Origin: Micromussa lordhowensis
Lineage: Eukaryota > Cnidaria > Anthozoa > Scleractinia > Lobophylliidae
Reading direction: 5' to 3'
NCBI GenBank assembly: GCA_964020085.1
Contig: OZ026601.1
Location: 16,488,530-16,552,529, forward strand
Length of the DNA: 64,000 bases
How positions within the stretch are numbered: the first letter of the stretch is position 1; each line of letters begins with the position of its first letter. Shown in pieces: positions 27,177-36,906 of the stretch. The notes beneath the pieces were generated by a model, which made no database searches, was not told where the DNA came from, and saw only the letters and a program-made list of their open reading frames with translations. The translations under genes were made by a program, and so were the position numbers.

Positions 27177-28080
27177 CAAGAATACGTGATCGCAGAGATG
27201 CTCTTTTGACTTACGGCAGAGCAAAATGTTGACTTTGTGAAGCCTTCAAGGTTACGGTTCTGTCATCTGATCCCAGAAGTTCGAAACACTACAAATCATG
27301 CCGATTTGAAATAAAATTTATGTTATAATCGATTGCTACTTGTTGTCATTATCTGTGTGAATCCCTGCGTCAATAACTTCCAAAAATCCACTTCCTCTTA
27401 TGGTATGTTGCTGTTTACCAGGCCACCAAACCAATGAAACGTCAACTGAGTACGATCGCAATGCATGCCGGGAAGGTTCATTTCGCCTTGTGCGTCCACA
27501 ACCACATTCCGATTGATGCAAGACATGTTTTATAAGTCAAAAACCAGTTCTCCCTTTCCAAACTTTGACACCGGCAACGTTGGCAAAGGGGCCACAACTC
27601 ACGAGAAGCATTTTTTCTTGGGCAAGAACTGCTCTTGGACTTTGCTGCCTGGATCGACCTGATTTCAAATGACGATAACATGAGTATATCCTCGCTCGAA
27701 CATCAGAGCACATTTTGGTTTTTTAAAACGTGCTGGTGACTTACAGGTTTATCAAGGCTTTATGATGCCTCTCAACCACCAGGCAGGCATGCAAGGTACT
27801 TTAAAACAAGGCTTAAAATATTAATTGACAGAGCTCTAAGGCAACACTATTTCCTTTTGACGCTTGATCAATTCACGTCACAATAACCAATGTTAACAAT
27901 CCGTTCCCAGATTTCCGCTTGTGTGCTATTTTCCCTTGACTCAAAAAAAGTGCAGCTAAGATTCTGTGGGATTTGATTTTGACAATGTTAACAGAAAAAA
28001 TAAGTCAGTTTATATTACTGTTTATATATTAGAAAATTAGCAACAAAAATGTATTACAAAATACACGCATTGTCCCATGG

Positions 28081-28201
28081 TGTTATGCGAGTCAAAACTG
28101 CGCCATGTGCGATTAGCCAACTCCACTTTAATACCAAATATGGGCATTACAAAATGGTCCAAAACTATGACATAATCGAGCTAACAATAGCTATCATAAC
28201 A
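28081..28201 (-). repeat. 3' LTR of gypsy copy 1 (121 bp), also present once per array unit
   Basis: It starts TGTTATGCGAG and ends CTATCATAACA. Solo copies created by tandem duplication are at 2880-3000, 7073-7193, 11266-11386, 15460-15580, 19667-19787 and 23874-23994. Each is preceded by the CATGG target duplication. Confidence 0.95.
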
Positions 28202-28212
28202 TCTTCCCCTTT
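28202..28212 (-). other. Polypurine tract of gypsy copy 1
   Basis: On the minus strand AAAGGGGAAGA lies directly before the 3' LTR, the standard position for plus-strand priming. Confidence 0.85.
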
Positions 28213-28345
28213 AACGAAATACACTGATAAGCTCCAAAAACAATGAAATAAAAACAAAGAAATGTGAACAGTTTCTCAGAGTCTTTAAAGTTCAGTAAAC
28301 TAAGTCCTTGAGTCTCTCAGACAGTTCAACTACTCATTTAAAAGT

Positions 28346-30844
28346 TCAAGAGACAAAATCACTGAATCTCTTTGGTGGTTTCACCACTCTGGTACGGGTG
28401 CGCTTTGTGGGCATTGCAAGCACAGGATTAGGAGGAATATCAGCCACAGAATCAGAAGAGGTACAGGTTGCTGGATCAGGTAAGTTTGGGCTGTTTCCTT
28501 TTGGATCAGGAGCGGCAGCATCAGCAACAGGCTGTTCATTGGGATCTTCTGAGGGCACTTTCTGGGCAGTATTGGATGCTGACTGTTCCTTGGGCTTAAG
28601 AAAGTGTCTGTTTCGGCGAATGTTATCGCTCCCAGTGTTCACCAGATAGGATCTGTCTGACAGCTGTTCAACAAGGGTTCCAGCTTGCCAAATATGTCCT
28701 TTTTTGAGAGGTGCGACTCTAACTTCTTGTCCAACTTCCAGCTGTGGTAGTGGGTGTGCTGACCGATCGTAATAGCTCTTTGCTTTCTGCCTTTTCAACT
28801 CGATTTTCTTTTCAACACCTTCAACAACTTAAGGGCGGAGCAGGGTTGAGGCTGTTGGCATTAGTGTCTTTGTTCTTCATGACATGAGTCTTTGTGCTGG
28901 ACGTGATCCAATGGTTTCAACAGGTGTGTTTCTGTATTCTAACAGGGCAAGCCATGGATCTCTGCCATCCCGGAGGGCTTTCTTGAACAAGTTCTTAGTG
29001 ACCTTCACTGCAGACTCTGCCTTGCCATTTGCCTTGTGATGATGTGGAGAAGACGTTACATGTTTGAATTCCCACTCTTCGGCGAATCGTCTGAACTCAT
29101 GACTTACGAGTTGCGGTCCATTGTCAGATACGAGAACATCTGGGATTCCATGCCTGCTGAACTGTTCCTTTAAGAACTGTATGATGGTCGGAGAGGTCAT
29201 GTCAGCCACTTCTTGGACTTCCACAAAGTCTGAATAGTAATCTACTAACACGACATACTCTTTCCTATGGAGAGTGAACATGTCAACGGCTACACGACTC
29301 CAAGGACGATCTGGAACTTTTGAAGTCTGCATGGGCTCTTTGGGGTTCCATGTCTGGAATTCTGCACAGACTGAACACTGCGAGACAGCTTCCTTAATCT
29401 CACTGCTCATTCCAGGCCAGAAAACTGAATCTCGGGCCTTTCTCAGACACGATTGGATGCCAAGGTGGCTTGAGTGACTTCGTGCAATGATCTCAGGTCT
29501 GATCGTCTTGGGAATGATGATACGTTGGCGCTTGAACAAGATGCCATTATGCAGAGAGATTTCGTCCCGATAGTTCCAGTAATCTCTAATTGGAATAGGT
29601 ACCTGGCTTTTCTGTTCAGGCCATCCTACCAACACGGTGGTCTTCAGGGTCTGAAGAACTGTATCCTGCTCTGTCGCTTTCTGCAGCTGAGCTAATCTTT
29701 CACTGGACACAATTAATGATTCCAAAGGGTTTAAGGTTTCAACTTCCAATGCAAACACTTGAAACTCTTTGTCTTCCTCTCCTTGGCTAGCGAGGTAGGC
29801 TCTGGAAAGATGATCTGCTATGTACATCTGCGAACCTGGTTTGTATGTGACATCCAGATTGAACCGTTGTAGGCGGAGTAACATCCTTTGCAATCTACAT
29901 GGGGCTGCTAACACGGATTTCTTGAAAATGGCTTGAAGAGGCTTGTGGTCAGATTCTACTGTGATCCTTTCTCGTCGGGATATGTACTGGCTGAACCTCT
30001 GACAGGCAAACACGATTGCAAGACATTCTTTCTCTATTTGAGCATACCTTCTCTCGGTTGGTGAGAGTGTTTTTGATGCAAAGGCTACAGGTTGACCGTT
30101 CTGAAGAAGGACTGCGCCCAAACCTTTTTCGCTTGCATCACATTGAAGGGTGACTTCTGCATTGCAATCATAATACTTGAGAATGGGGTGGTTAACCACA
30201 AGCTTCTTTACTTCCTTGAAGGCTGTGTCATGCTGTTTAGCTCATGTGAACTTAGCATCCTTAGAGGTTAGGTCCCTTAGAGGCTGTGCTACATCTGCGA
30301 GTCGCGGCAGAAACCTTGAAAGATAGTTGACGAACCCAAGAAGACTTAACACTTCTTGTTTGCGTGATGGCTGAGGCATTTCCTCTACAGCTTTCACTTT
30401 CGCAGGATCTGGTTTCAGTCCTTCCTTACTGATGATGTGTCCCATAAACTTCACTTCAGGTTTCCTCAGCTCCATCTTCCTGCTGTTCAGGCGAAGGTTT
30501 ACTTTACGTGCTCTTTCTAACAGCTTGAGTAGGTTCTCATCATGATTGAGGACAGCTTGCTCATGTGTATCACCAAATCCCATGACTATGATGTCGTCTC
30601 GGATCACTTCTACACCTTCCAAATCGGCCAGTTTCTCCTGAAGGGTACTTTCAAACTCTTCTGGAGCAAGGCTTACACCAAAGGGCATTCGAAGATAACG
30701 ATAGCGACCAAAGGGTGTCCAGAACGTTGTCAATTTACTGCTGGCTTCATCAAGACTTATTTGATAAAAGCCGTCTTTTGCGTCTAGCGTGCTGAAGATC
30801 TTGGCTTTGCACAACTTAGGCAGCAGTTCCTCAAGAGTAGGCAT
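28346..30844 (-). pseudogene. gypsy pol remnant: RT (C-terminal two thirds), RNase H, integrase
   Basis: One minus-strand frame runs 30844 to 28346 interrupted by three stops. RT (30844-30242) starts only at MPTLEELLPKL, so the N-terminal fingers are missing; it keeps STLDAKDGF, YLRMPFG and the catalytic RDDIIV box. A TGA at 30242-30244 (probably a former Trp codon) precedes RNase H (CDAS, QIEKE, ESDHKPL) and integrase (HHCC finger; VAVDMF, SDNGP and NGKAES carry the D, D and E). The integrase frame ends at TGA 28877-28879; a further in-frame TAA precedes the C-terminal basic tail (28798-28346). Stops are present in all units that include the region. Residue roles follow from the Ty3/gypsy family; loss of function is inferred from the stops. 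Confidence 0.9.
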
Positions 30845-30849
30845 TTGAT

Positions 30850-31797
30850 ATTTCGGACGCTGGATAACAAAACATCTTCCACTTTGAGAACTGACTCCTC
30901 TGAATCTGAACTATCTTGACTTTCTTGTACGAAATTGACCACACCTTTCTTCTTAGACATACACACACTAGCAAAATGATGCCATTTTTGACAGTAAGTG
31001 CAACGTTTATTGTATGCCGGGCATTCGTTTCGCTTGTGTTGAGAGCCACAGTTTTTGCACTTTCCGGTGATTTTAGGGTCTGCTTTCGGTTTCTTTTGAC
31101 CAGGGGGCCGTTTTTTTTTTCTGTGTGAAGTTACCACTTGGCTGCTTCTTGAAGTTCTTGCCGCTTTCTTTTCCTACGAGATTCACTTCTTCTTTCAATG
31201 GGGCAGCGGTATCGGATTTCATTTGTTGAGCGTGAGAGATTTCTCCCGTAAGAGCTTTCCTTTTGTTCCCCTGTCGATTATTCCAATGACTAATTTGTCG
31301 TGGATTAACTCATCGGTGAGCGTTCCAAACTTACAAGACGATGTGAATTTCCGAAGGCGAGTGACGTAACTGTCAACTGACTCCCCTTGATTTTGTTCAC
31401 AAGAATTGAAGACATACCTTTCATAAACAACGTTGCGTTGAGGCTTGAAGTAGTTGTCCAACGCGATCATGCATGCTTCCACATTATTCCTGTCCTCGAC
31501 CGAGATATTGAGGTTCAGGAAAGTTTGAAGGCAATCTTTTCCCATCACGGAGCGTAGCAATGCTAATCGTATTTTTGAAGTTTGTTTATCCAGACCAGTC
31601 GCGACTTCATAGTCTTCCCACTGTTGACGGAAGAACTCCCAGTTGGCTACCAGGTTTCCTTTACAAACCATAGGAGCAGGGATCGGAAAATTTGAAGGAA
31701 CATGCGAGTAAACGGCGGTAGCAGTGGTTCCTGACGTGGCTGGTCCAGTTGTTGTTGGAGTGGGCGGCGGTGTGCCTTCGCTTTCGTTGTCCCACAT
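30850..31797 (-). pseudogene. gypsy gag remnant with two zinc knuckles
   Basis: Start at 31797 (MWDNESEG). The capsid-like region contains FPIPAPMVCKGNL, YERYVFNSCEQNQGESVDSY and a LVIGII motif typical of Mag-type Gag. The frame breaks near 31220 and resumes in another frame at 31137, a Lys-rich region followed by the knuckles CKNCGSQHKRNEC and CTYCQKWHHFASVC. Downstream of an acidic Ser-rich stretch the sequence jumps straight to RT near 30850; protease is absent. Gag would package the RNA; this copy cannot make a full product. Confidence 0.85.
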
Positions 31798-31941
31798 GTT
31801 GTGTTTCAGTGCGCGATTTGCAGGGCGAATTCGGCGATCCCTCCACTTAGACTGACGCCAACTGTTTCGGAGTAAAATTCCTTGTCGGCAATGAGGTTGT
31901 ACTATTATCTCTCGGTGTATTTCTAACAGAAAATGTCTTTT

Positions 31942-31954
31942 ACTTCTGACACCA
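31942..31954 (-). other. Primer binding site of gypsy copy 1
   Basis: On the minus strand TGGTGTCAGAAGT follows the 5' LTR directly. It fits the 3' end of a metazoan tRNA-Leu (my recollection). The same PBS occurs in gypsy copy 2. Confidence 0.8.
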
Positions 31955-32075
31955 TGTTATGCGAGTTAAAACTGCGCCATGTGCGATTAGCCAACTCCAC
32001 TTTAATACCAAATATGGGCATTACAAAATGGTCCAAAACTATGACATAATCGAGCTAACAATAGCTATCATAACA
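31955..32075 (-). repeat. 5' LTR of gypsy copy 1
   Basis: 121 bp, identical to the 3' LTR except GTTAAAAC for GTCAAAAC near the left end. It lies outside the amplified unit. Confidence 0.95.
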
Positions 32076-32080
32076 CATGG

Positions 32081-32560
32081 TACTGTTATAGGAAATGCAG
32101 CCCAAAGCGCCGCTAAAATTGAAATAGAATGCTTTAGAACCAGTAAAAGAATATAGAGCTACAACAAGTTATAGGAAAAAACTATACATGTTACCAAACG
32201 CAAGAAGCCGCCCAAAAACCGAACTGACATTGCTTGAACCGAATAAACCGCAAACACGTGAGCGCTACAAAAAACAGACTAAAGTGATGTGGACCGCAGA
32301 AAACGATAAAACAGCTAGTCGACCCAACCTGAGCCGAAAAATACGAAAGCAACCCATGTTATGGGAAAACAAATACCAGAGTATGGCGTCTTAAAAGTAG
32401 CACAAAAGCTGACCCAGAACTAGCCACAAACCCAAGGACTGGACCACGTGTACAGTCACGAAGGAAAAACACACGTTAACTCGTTCGCGGCCAAGCCACA
32501 GTAGTGGAGTAGAAAACGTATAAACTCGGATAAAACCACACCAACTAAAGCCTATAGAAG
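32081..32560. other. Unassigned non-coding stretch
   Basis: This follows the right CATGG target duplication of gypsy copy 1. It is AT-rich with no supported gene or repeat; it should match what once lay directly next to 28075 before the gypsy insertion. Confidence 0.5.
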
Positions 32561-32806
32561 CTAACGAAAACTGTATGAAACAAAACTGCCAAATACAAAG
32601 CTGAACGCCACTAAAAGTAAATGTGATACTCCAGTTATGCAGTAAACACTTCCGAAACATAAGTTATTTACCTCCACACGTTTATCCTGAGCTGGTGGAA
32701 CTGGCACTGAATTTTCATCAACCTGTGGAGCAGGAGGAGCGTCTGGTAGTGGATTAACAGCTTGTTGTGCTTGCCCAGGGGCTGGCTGACACAGTACCTG
32801 CTCCAT
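32561..32806 (-). CDS. Short Pro/Gln-rich reading frame, possible exon
   Basis: The minus-strand frame opens with MEQVLCQPAPGQAQQ and a Pro-rich stretch (DAPPAPQVDENSVPVPPAQ). After KRVE comes GTAAAT, which could be a splice donor; the residues beyond it look like read-through. I do not recognise the family; it may be the first exon of a host or retroelement gene. Low support. Confidence 0.25.
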   Translation of the reverse strand: MEQVLCQPAPGQAQQAVNPLPDAPPAPQVDENSVPVPPAQDKRVEVNNLCFGSVYCITGVSHLLLVAFSFVFGSFVSYSFR

Positions 32807-32829
32807 GTCCAGAAGCCGGGTTTGAGCTT

Positions 32830-33830
32830 ATGCGTGAGGCTCACAAACGAGAACCAAAAGTCCGGCGGCCTCGAGTAGAGTGACCAGTAAACATGTGTTC
32901 CTCCTTATGTATTCAGTTTTGATGGAGTATAACAGCACAACTTTTAACTCTTTTGAAAAAGGTTCCCAGCTGTTTTTCCATTCACCATTTACTGTTTGCT
33001 TAAGTCTTTTATCATTCGATGTCTTTGAACAATTAAACGTCAACAAATGGCCAAAATGAGCGACCGAGTACCCTTTGAGAGACTGGGCACTAGTAGGTTA
33101 AGTAAGTTTTTTTCAAAATCTACCCGTATGACCCCACATCAAAATTTCAGGAATAAGAAATTGGGTCTGATTTAACATTCATGCAAAGTATAATAAAAAT
33201 CTGTAAGACAGATTTTTGCAAACTAAGAGAATGTGAAATCAAAAATACCTCAAAATCTGTCTTACAATTTTTTTTAAAAATTTGACTCTAAACGCAATTC
33301 ACCCCAACAAATCAACTGTGAAAACTTCATCATAGGTTGCATGGTAGGTTTTGAGCAATCCTCGATCAAAGGCAGGTTTTTACAACCTTGGACGAGAATT
33401 GAATTGCGCATGCCCTTTATGTAAGCGCGCGCTCATGTGACGCCATGTATCGCGTGCGGGAAAGCAGTAGTAAATTAGAGCTCTTTTACCGGATGTTTAT
33501 CAAACTTTTTTTGCCATATTTTTGTTGGCCCTAGGCTTGAATACATGTTTGAAGGAGTTTGAAACTATCGCTACATATACCAAAGAGATTTAACGCTTTT
33601 CGTCACTTCTTGAAGTTACTTGGGTTAGGGTTGCATGCACGACAAATACTGACGAGTGGCAGGCTATCGTAGCGCGGGCTACTGAGCCTCGGAAAAACTG
33701 TAGTAAGCCACCTTAACATAATCCCCAGGAAATAATTAGCATTATCCTAATGACTTAGCCTAGTTGCAAGGCGGCTAAGGACTTAAGCACGGTGATTCGC
33801 CACAGCAAGGTTAGCCTACGATACTTCCAG
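32830..33830. other. Unassigned non-coding stretch
   Basis: About 1 kb with no supported gene. It contains a short inverted pair (ATCTGTAAGACAGAT near 33210 and its partner AAAATCTGTCTTACA near 33250). Nothing else stands out. Confidence 0.4.
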
Positions 33831-33839
33831 CAACTCAGA

Positions 33840-34990
33840 ATTTTTCTTCTCTTTTCAATCTATCATAATTTAAGCGTGCAGATACTTCAGGTTTGACTGA
33901 CAACCCCAACCACCCTAAGGTTTTCACTTCACATTTTGGCCACTAAACATCCCTTCCTGGCAAAATAAGCTGTTCATTGACAATGCTGGAACCTATCCAA
34001 TGAGCTTCCGTTTTTTTATTATTTAGTCTGAGACCGGAGACTTTGCTGAAGTCATCTAGCGAATTAAGTGCTGAAGCAAGTGCTTCTCTTGAGCCGTCCA
34101 AAATAAGTGTGGTATCATCTGCATATTGGCTAATTTTAATTTCGTTATTGTCAACAGATGCCTTTTATGTTTACGTTGTTTCTAACTGCCTTGGCTAACC
34201 CTTCAGCGGAAAGAAAAAATAGATATGGCGACAAGGGACAGCCTTGCCTAACGCCTCGTAGAGTCTGGAAAAAGTTGGTTGACCACCCGTTACTTAATAC
34301 GCACTTTTCCGTTTCGCGGAACTTTTACCCAATTAATGTTTGATGGGCCAAACCCGAAGAAGCGTAAGGAGTTGACAATAAACAACCATTCGAGTGAGTT
34401 AAACGCTTTTTCGAAATCTATAAAAAGCAGTAAACCAGGAATGTTTTCCTTTGCGGCATATTGGATTATGCTGTCTATGAGTCGGATATTTTCTCCAATA
34501 AGTCTGTTCTTCATTAACCCTGGCTGATCGTTGTTAATGATGCTGGGAAGTACAGCTTTGATTCGATTTGCAAGAGCTTTTGCAGCGATCTTATAGTCCG
34601 TATTTAAAAGAGTTATGGGGCGCCAGTTTTTTATGTAGTACAGTTTCGCATCCTTTTTTGGAATAAGCTTAATGACACCCCATCTTTGTGTTATGGAGAG
34701 GCAGCCAGATTCAAAGGCATAATTGAGAGCCAAAACTAACAAAGTGGAAATATCTTTCCAAAAAGTTTTATAAAATTTGGCTGGTAGGCCATCTGTTCCA
34801 GGTGTTTTGTTCGAATCCATACTCTTTACAGCTTCTGTGCATTCTTTTTCAAATAAAAAGCCTTCGCAGAAATTTTGTTCCTCGTGACCTAAGACAGTTT
34901 CATTCACTAGTTGAAAGAAGTCCGAAGCGAAGTCATTTTTAACCTAGCAGGTGTAAAGGTGTTTGTAGAAGGATTCACATTTGGATAGGA
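33840..34990 (-). pseudogene. LINE ORF2 reverse transcriptase fragment
   Basis: The frame 34907-34290 shows SNKTPGTDGLPA, WRPITLLNTDYKIAAKALANR, and FIDFEKAFNSLEW (RT motif A, with D). A frameshift near 34290 is followed by GCPLSPYLFF-like residues and, in another frame near 34120, the catalytic YADD motif and a VSGLRLN block. This order is that of L1/Tx1-type RTs. Upstream, codons for ETDFITSDKAILSKC around 34990-35010 match the linker before RT. Multiple frame breaks make it non-functional. Confidence 0.8.
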
Positions 34991-35459
34991 TTGCTTTGTC
35001 GGAAGTGATGAAATCTGTCTCGTTAATTTTCAGTTAATTTTCAAGTGTTTGTTTTGCTCCGAAAACCCAAACAAAACAGTTAAATAGAAAGCGATAGAGT
35101 GCTGTGCACAAGTAGAAAAAAATAAAAACAGAAAATTTGACCTATTTGGAAGCGACGGCATTAAAGTTACGTGAAAGGAAACAGGTATACACAAAAGCAT
35201 AAATGATAAAGCACCCCTAAAATAATTATGTTTAAGAGCATTTGGTAGTATAGCATAGGAGGAAAAAAATTAGAATTTCTAATGTAACAGGTCACGTCAG
35301 TGGAACGCCTAGAGATCAATAAAGATAGCGGAAACTTATCAATTCTTAAAGGTCTTCTAAGTCGTTTTTGTCATAGATTCTTCTCGCTGGGGAGATTTTA
35401 ACAAAAATTTTCCATCTATAGTCCAAGCACTTGAAATAATATTGTTCTTACGTTTTTTT

Positions 35460-36129
35460 GGCTTCCTTCAACAGCTCTCGTCTGAATGAGGTTAGGTTCT
35501 TGTTTATATATATGCCTTTTGAAGAGACAATCGAAGCAGCAGATGACTCGGGAAAAACATCCGACAAAGAAGTGTTCCTCAATTTTGTACACTGCTTGTA
35601 AAGTTCAGCTTTCTTTTTGTGACTGACAAATTTGACGATTATAGGCTTTGCTCCAACTTCCCCTTAAGATGATGCGAGATTTCGATGTCATCGGGTCTTA
35701 CCTCAACGTCGAGAGCTTTAGCAGTTTCTAGGACAGCCTCCTCGATGGAAGAGCACACATTTTCAGGGATGGCATGTATTTCTAACGAGTCTTACAAGTG
35801 TATTGTTCTAAACTGTCTTGAAGGTCGTACAGTTGCGATATTTCTTCTTCTTGTTCGTCAGTTTTCCTTCTTGCATCCTCTAGTTCTTTCTGTAAAGTCA
35901 AGACCAGCGGCTTAAGCTTGGTCAGTTCTTCCTGTTGTTGTTGTATCGTACGTAGAGCCACAACTTCTTCTCGGATTTTAATATTGTCTCTTAAGATATT
36001 GTTGACATTGATCTGAATGTCGATGAGAACTTCTTTTAGTTTGGCTCGTGTTGGCTTGTGTTCATCTGTGATAGAAGCTGCAGAGTTAGAACTTGATGCA
36101 TTGTCAAGCTGTAATTCGGTGTCTGTCAT
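35460..36129 (-). pseudogene. LINE ORF1-like coiled-coil protein fragment
   Basis: It starts at 36129 (MTDTELQLDN), acidic and Ser-rich, then a heptad-like coiled coil (roughly residues 25-105, rich in Leu/Glu/Gln: QQQQEELTKLKPLVLTLQ). At about 35790 the frame shifts; LEIHAIPENV and DVEVRPDDIEISH in the new frame resemble the RNA-binding domain of L1-type ORF1 proteins. Position 5' of a LINE RT on the same strand supports this. Confidence 0.65.
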
Positions 36130-36243
36130 GTTTAATCATTTTGAGGAAGACAGTTCTTCAGTTTCAGTGGAGTCACCCTCTCCTCTCTTGTTCTCTTTGG
36201 CTATCTTGCCGGTTATCAATGTTTAATTGAAGACTACATTAAA

Positions 36244-36267
36244 CTTACTTACTTACTTATTTACTTA
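36244..36267. repeat. (CTTA)n microsatellite
   Basis: Imperfect CTTA repeats just beyond the LINE ORF1 5' side. Confidence 0.7.
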
Positions 36268-36470
36268 GGCTAAAAGTCAACATAAATATTATTTTGCAGA
36301 GATTTTGGGAAAGAGATGTGTGCCCTGCTTAAAAAACGTGGCAGCGCATCTCAGGTCCTATGCCACTCCCCCAGAAAAAAAAAGAAAAAAAACTTAAGGT
36401 ACTTGATACATTTTGTTTTGTACAGGGGACAGGGGATGGGGGCTTAAACAAAGTTCTACTGTAGTGGAGA

Positions 36471-36514
36471 TTCATATGCAATTTACATACCGTTCATATG
36501 CAATTTACATACCG
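36471..36514. repeat. 22-bp perfect tandem duplication
   Basis: TTCATATGCAATTTACATACCG-type unit twice, in non-coding DNA between the LINE and the DIRS element. Confidence 0.8.
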
Positions 36515-36718
36515 TTGCACTGTAAATTTTACGGTGGGGTATCAAGGGTTTTCTCCATGATCCAGGATCTGCATAATTGTTAAAGAATTTGGTTTTAACT
36601 TACCAAAGTGCATTTCTGGGTAGAGAACATTGTATGTTCGCCTTATGACTGCATGGCATCACCTGAGAGCACGGCTGACTGGATCCACGGTAAAACTCGC
36701 TTCTATTATTATTCTTCT

Positions 36719-36831
36719 ATTATCCCATAATGCTTTGCATTTCTTCAGAGAATTACATTCACACTTCAAGGTAAGTACCTCTTGTCTAATTTTCAAATTC
36801 TCTTTCGATATGCTCCACATTATGGGATAAT
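36719..36831. repeat. Inverted repeat, 14-bp perfect arms, 3' of DIRS
   Basis: ATTATCCCATAATG (36719-36732) and CATTATGGGATAAT (36818-36831) enclose 85 bp. The stretch lies downstream of the DIRS tyrosine recombinase, where such elements carry their terminal repeat, so it may be part of the DIRS right terminus. I did not find a matching inverted copy at the gag end. Confidence 0.6.
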
Positions 36832-36906
36832 CATGTGAATTTAAAGAACCTGTCCATGGTAAACAAAGCTTGACTTTATTACCTCATGGACTCACAAACT
36901 TCACAT

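Larger units (their letters stand above)
1..30291. repeat. Tandem array of a ~4.2-kb gypsy-derived unit (7 complete + 1 partial)
   Basis: Direct head-to-tail repeats with unit starts (motif GGAGCCACGC preceded by GCTGTGCTA) at 884, 5077, 9270, 13463, 17671, 21878 and 26085; the last unit ends at 30291, after which the sequence leaves the unit and enters the rest of a gypsy element. Copies differ by only a handful of substitutions, one A-run length change and one 14-bp indel, so amplification or homogenisation is recent. Each unit is about 1996 bp of gypsy flank, one 121-bp LTR and 2090 bp of the element's 3' part. The array continues left of the window, so total copy number is unknown. Assembly collapse or expansion cannot be judged from the sequence alone, but unit-specific variants argue against simple duplication of one read path. 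Confidence 0.97.
26085..30291 (-). repeat. Array unit U7 (4207 bp), continuous with the source gypsy element
   Basis: Last unit. Its right edge (30291/30292) is the only place where the unit sequence continues into the remainder of the retrotransposon, so this copy is probably the ancestral locus. Private substitutions lie near 26577, 27443, 27929 and 28286, all in the flank part. Flank 26085-28080 holds the minisatellite, hairpin and MITE listed separately; the rest (for example 27180-28080) is AT-rich with no recognisable gene. Confidence 0.95.
28081..32075 (-). mobile_element. Ty3/gypsy LTR retrotransposon (Mag-like), internally deleted, source of the array
   Basis: Minus-strand element of 3995 bp. 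The two 121-bp LTRs (28081-28201 and 31955-32075) begin TGTTATG, end CATAACA and differ at one position. A perfect 5-bp target duplication CATGG lies at 28076-28080 and 32076-32080. A PBS and a polypurine tract are in the right places. Order along the minus strand: gag with two zinc knuckles, RT (truncated), RNase H, integrase, C-terminal tail. Protease and the N-terminal part of RT are missing, and the coding frame has at least three stops, so the copy is not autonomous. The near-identical LTRs suggest recent insertion; the shared stops in all array units mean it was already defective when amplified. Confidence 0.95.
33840..36226 (-). mobile_element. L1/Tx1-like LINE remnant, internally deleted
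   Basis: Minus strand: ORF1 (36129 to about 35460) then ORF2 reverse transcriptase (about 34990 to 33840). Almost all of the endonuclease part is missing; 35040-35460 is filler without recognisable domains. There are several frameshifts. Neither the 3' tail nor target duplications could be recognised. Confidence 0.75.
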
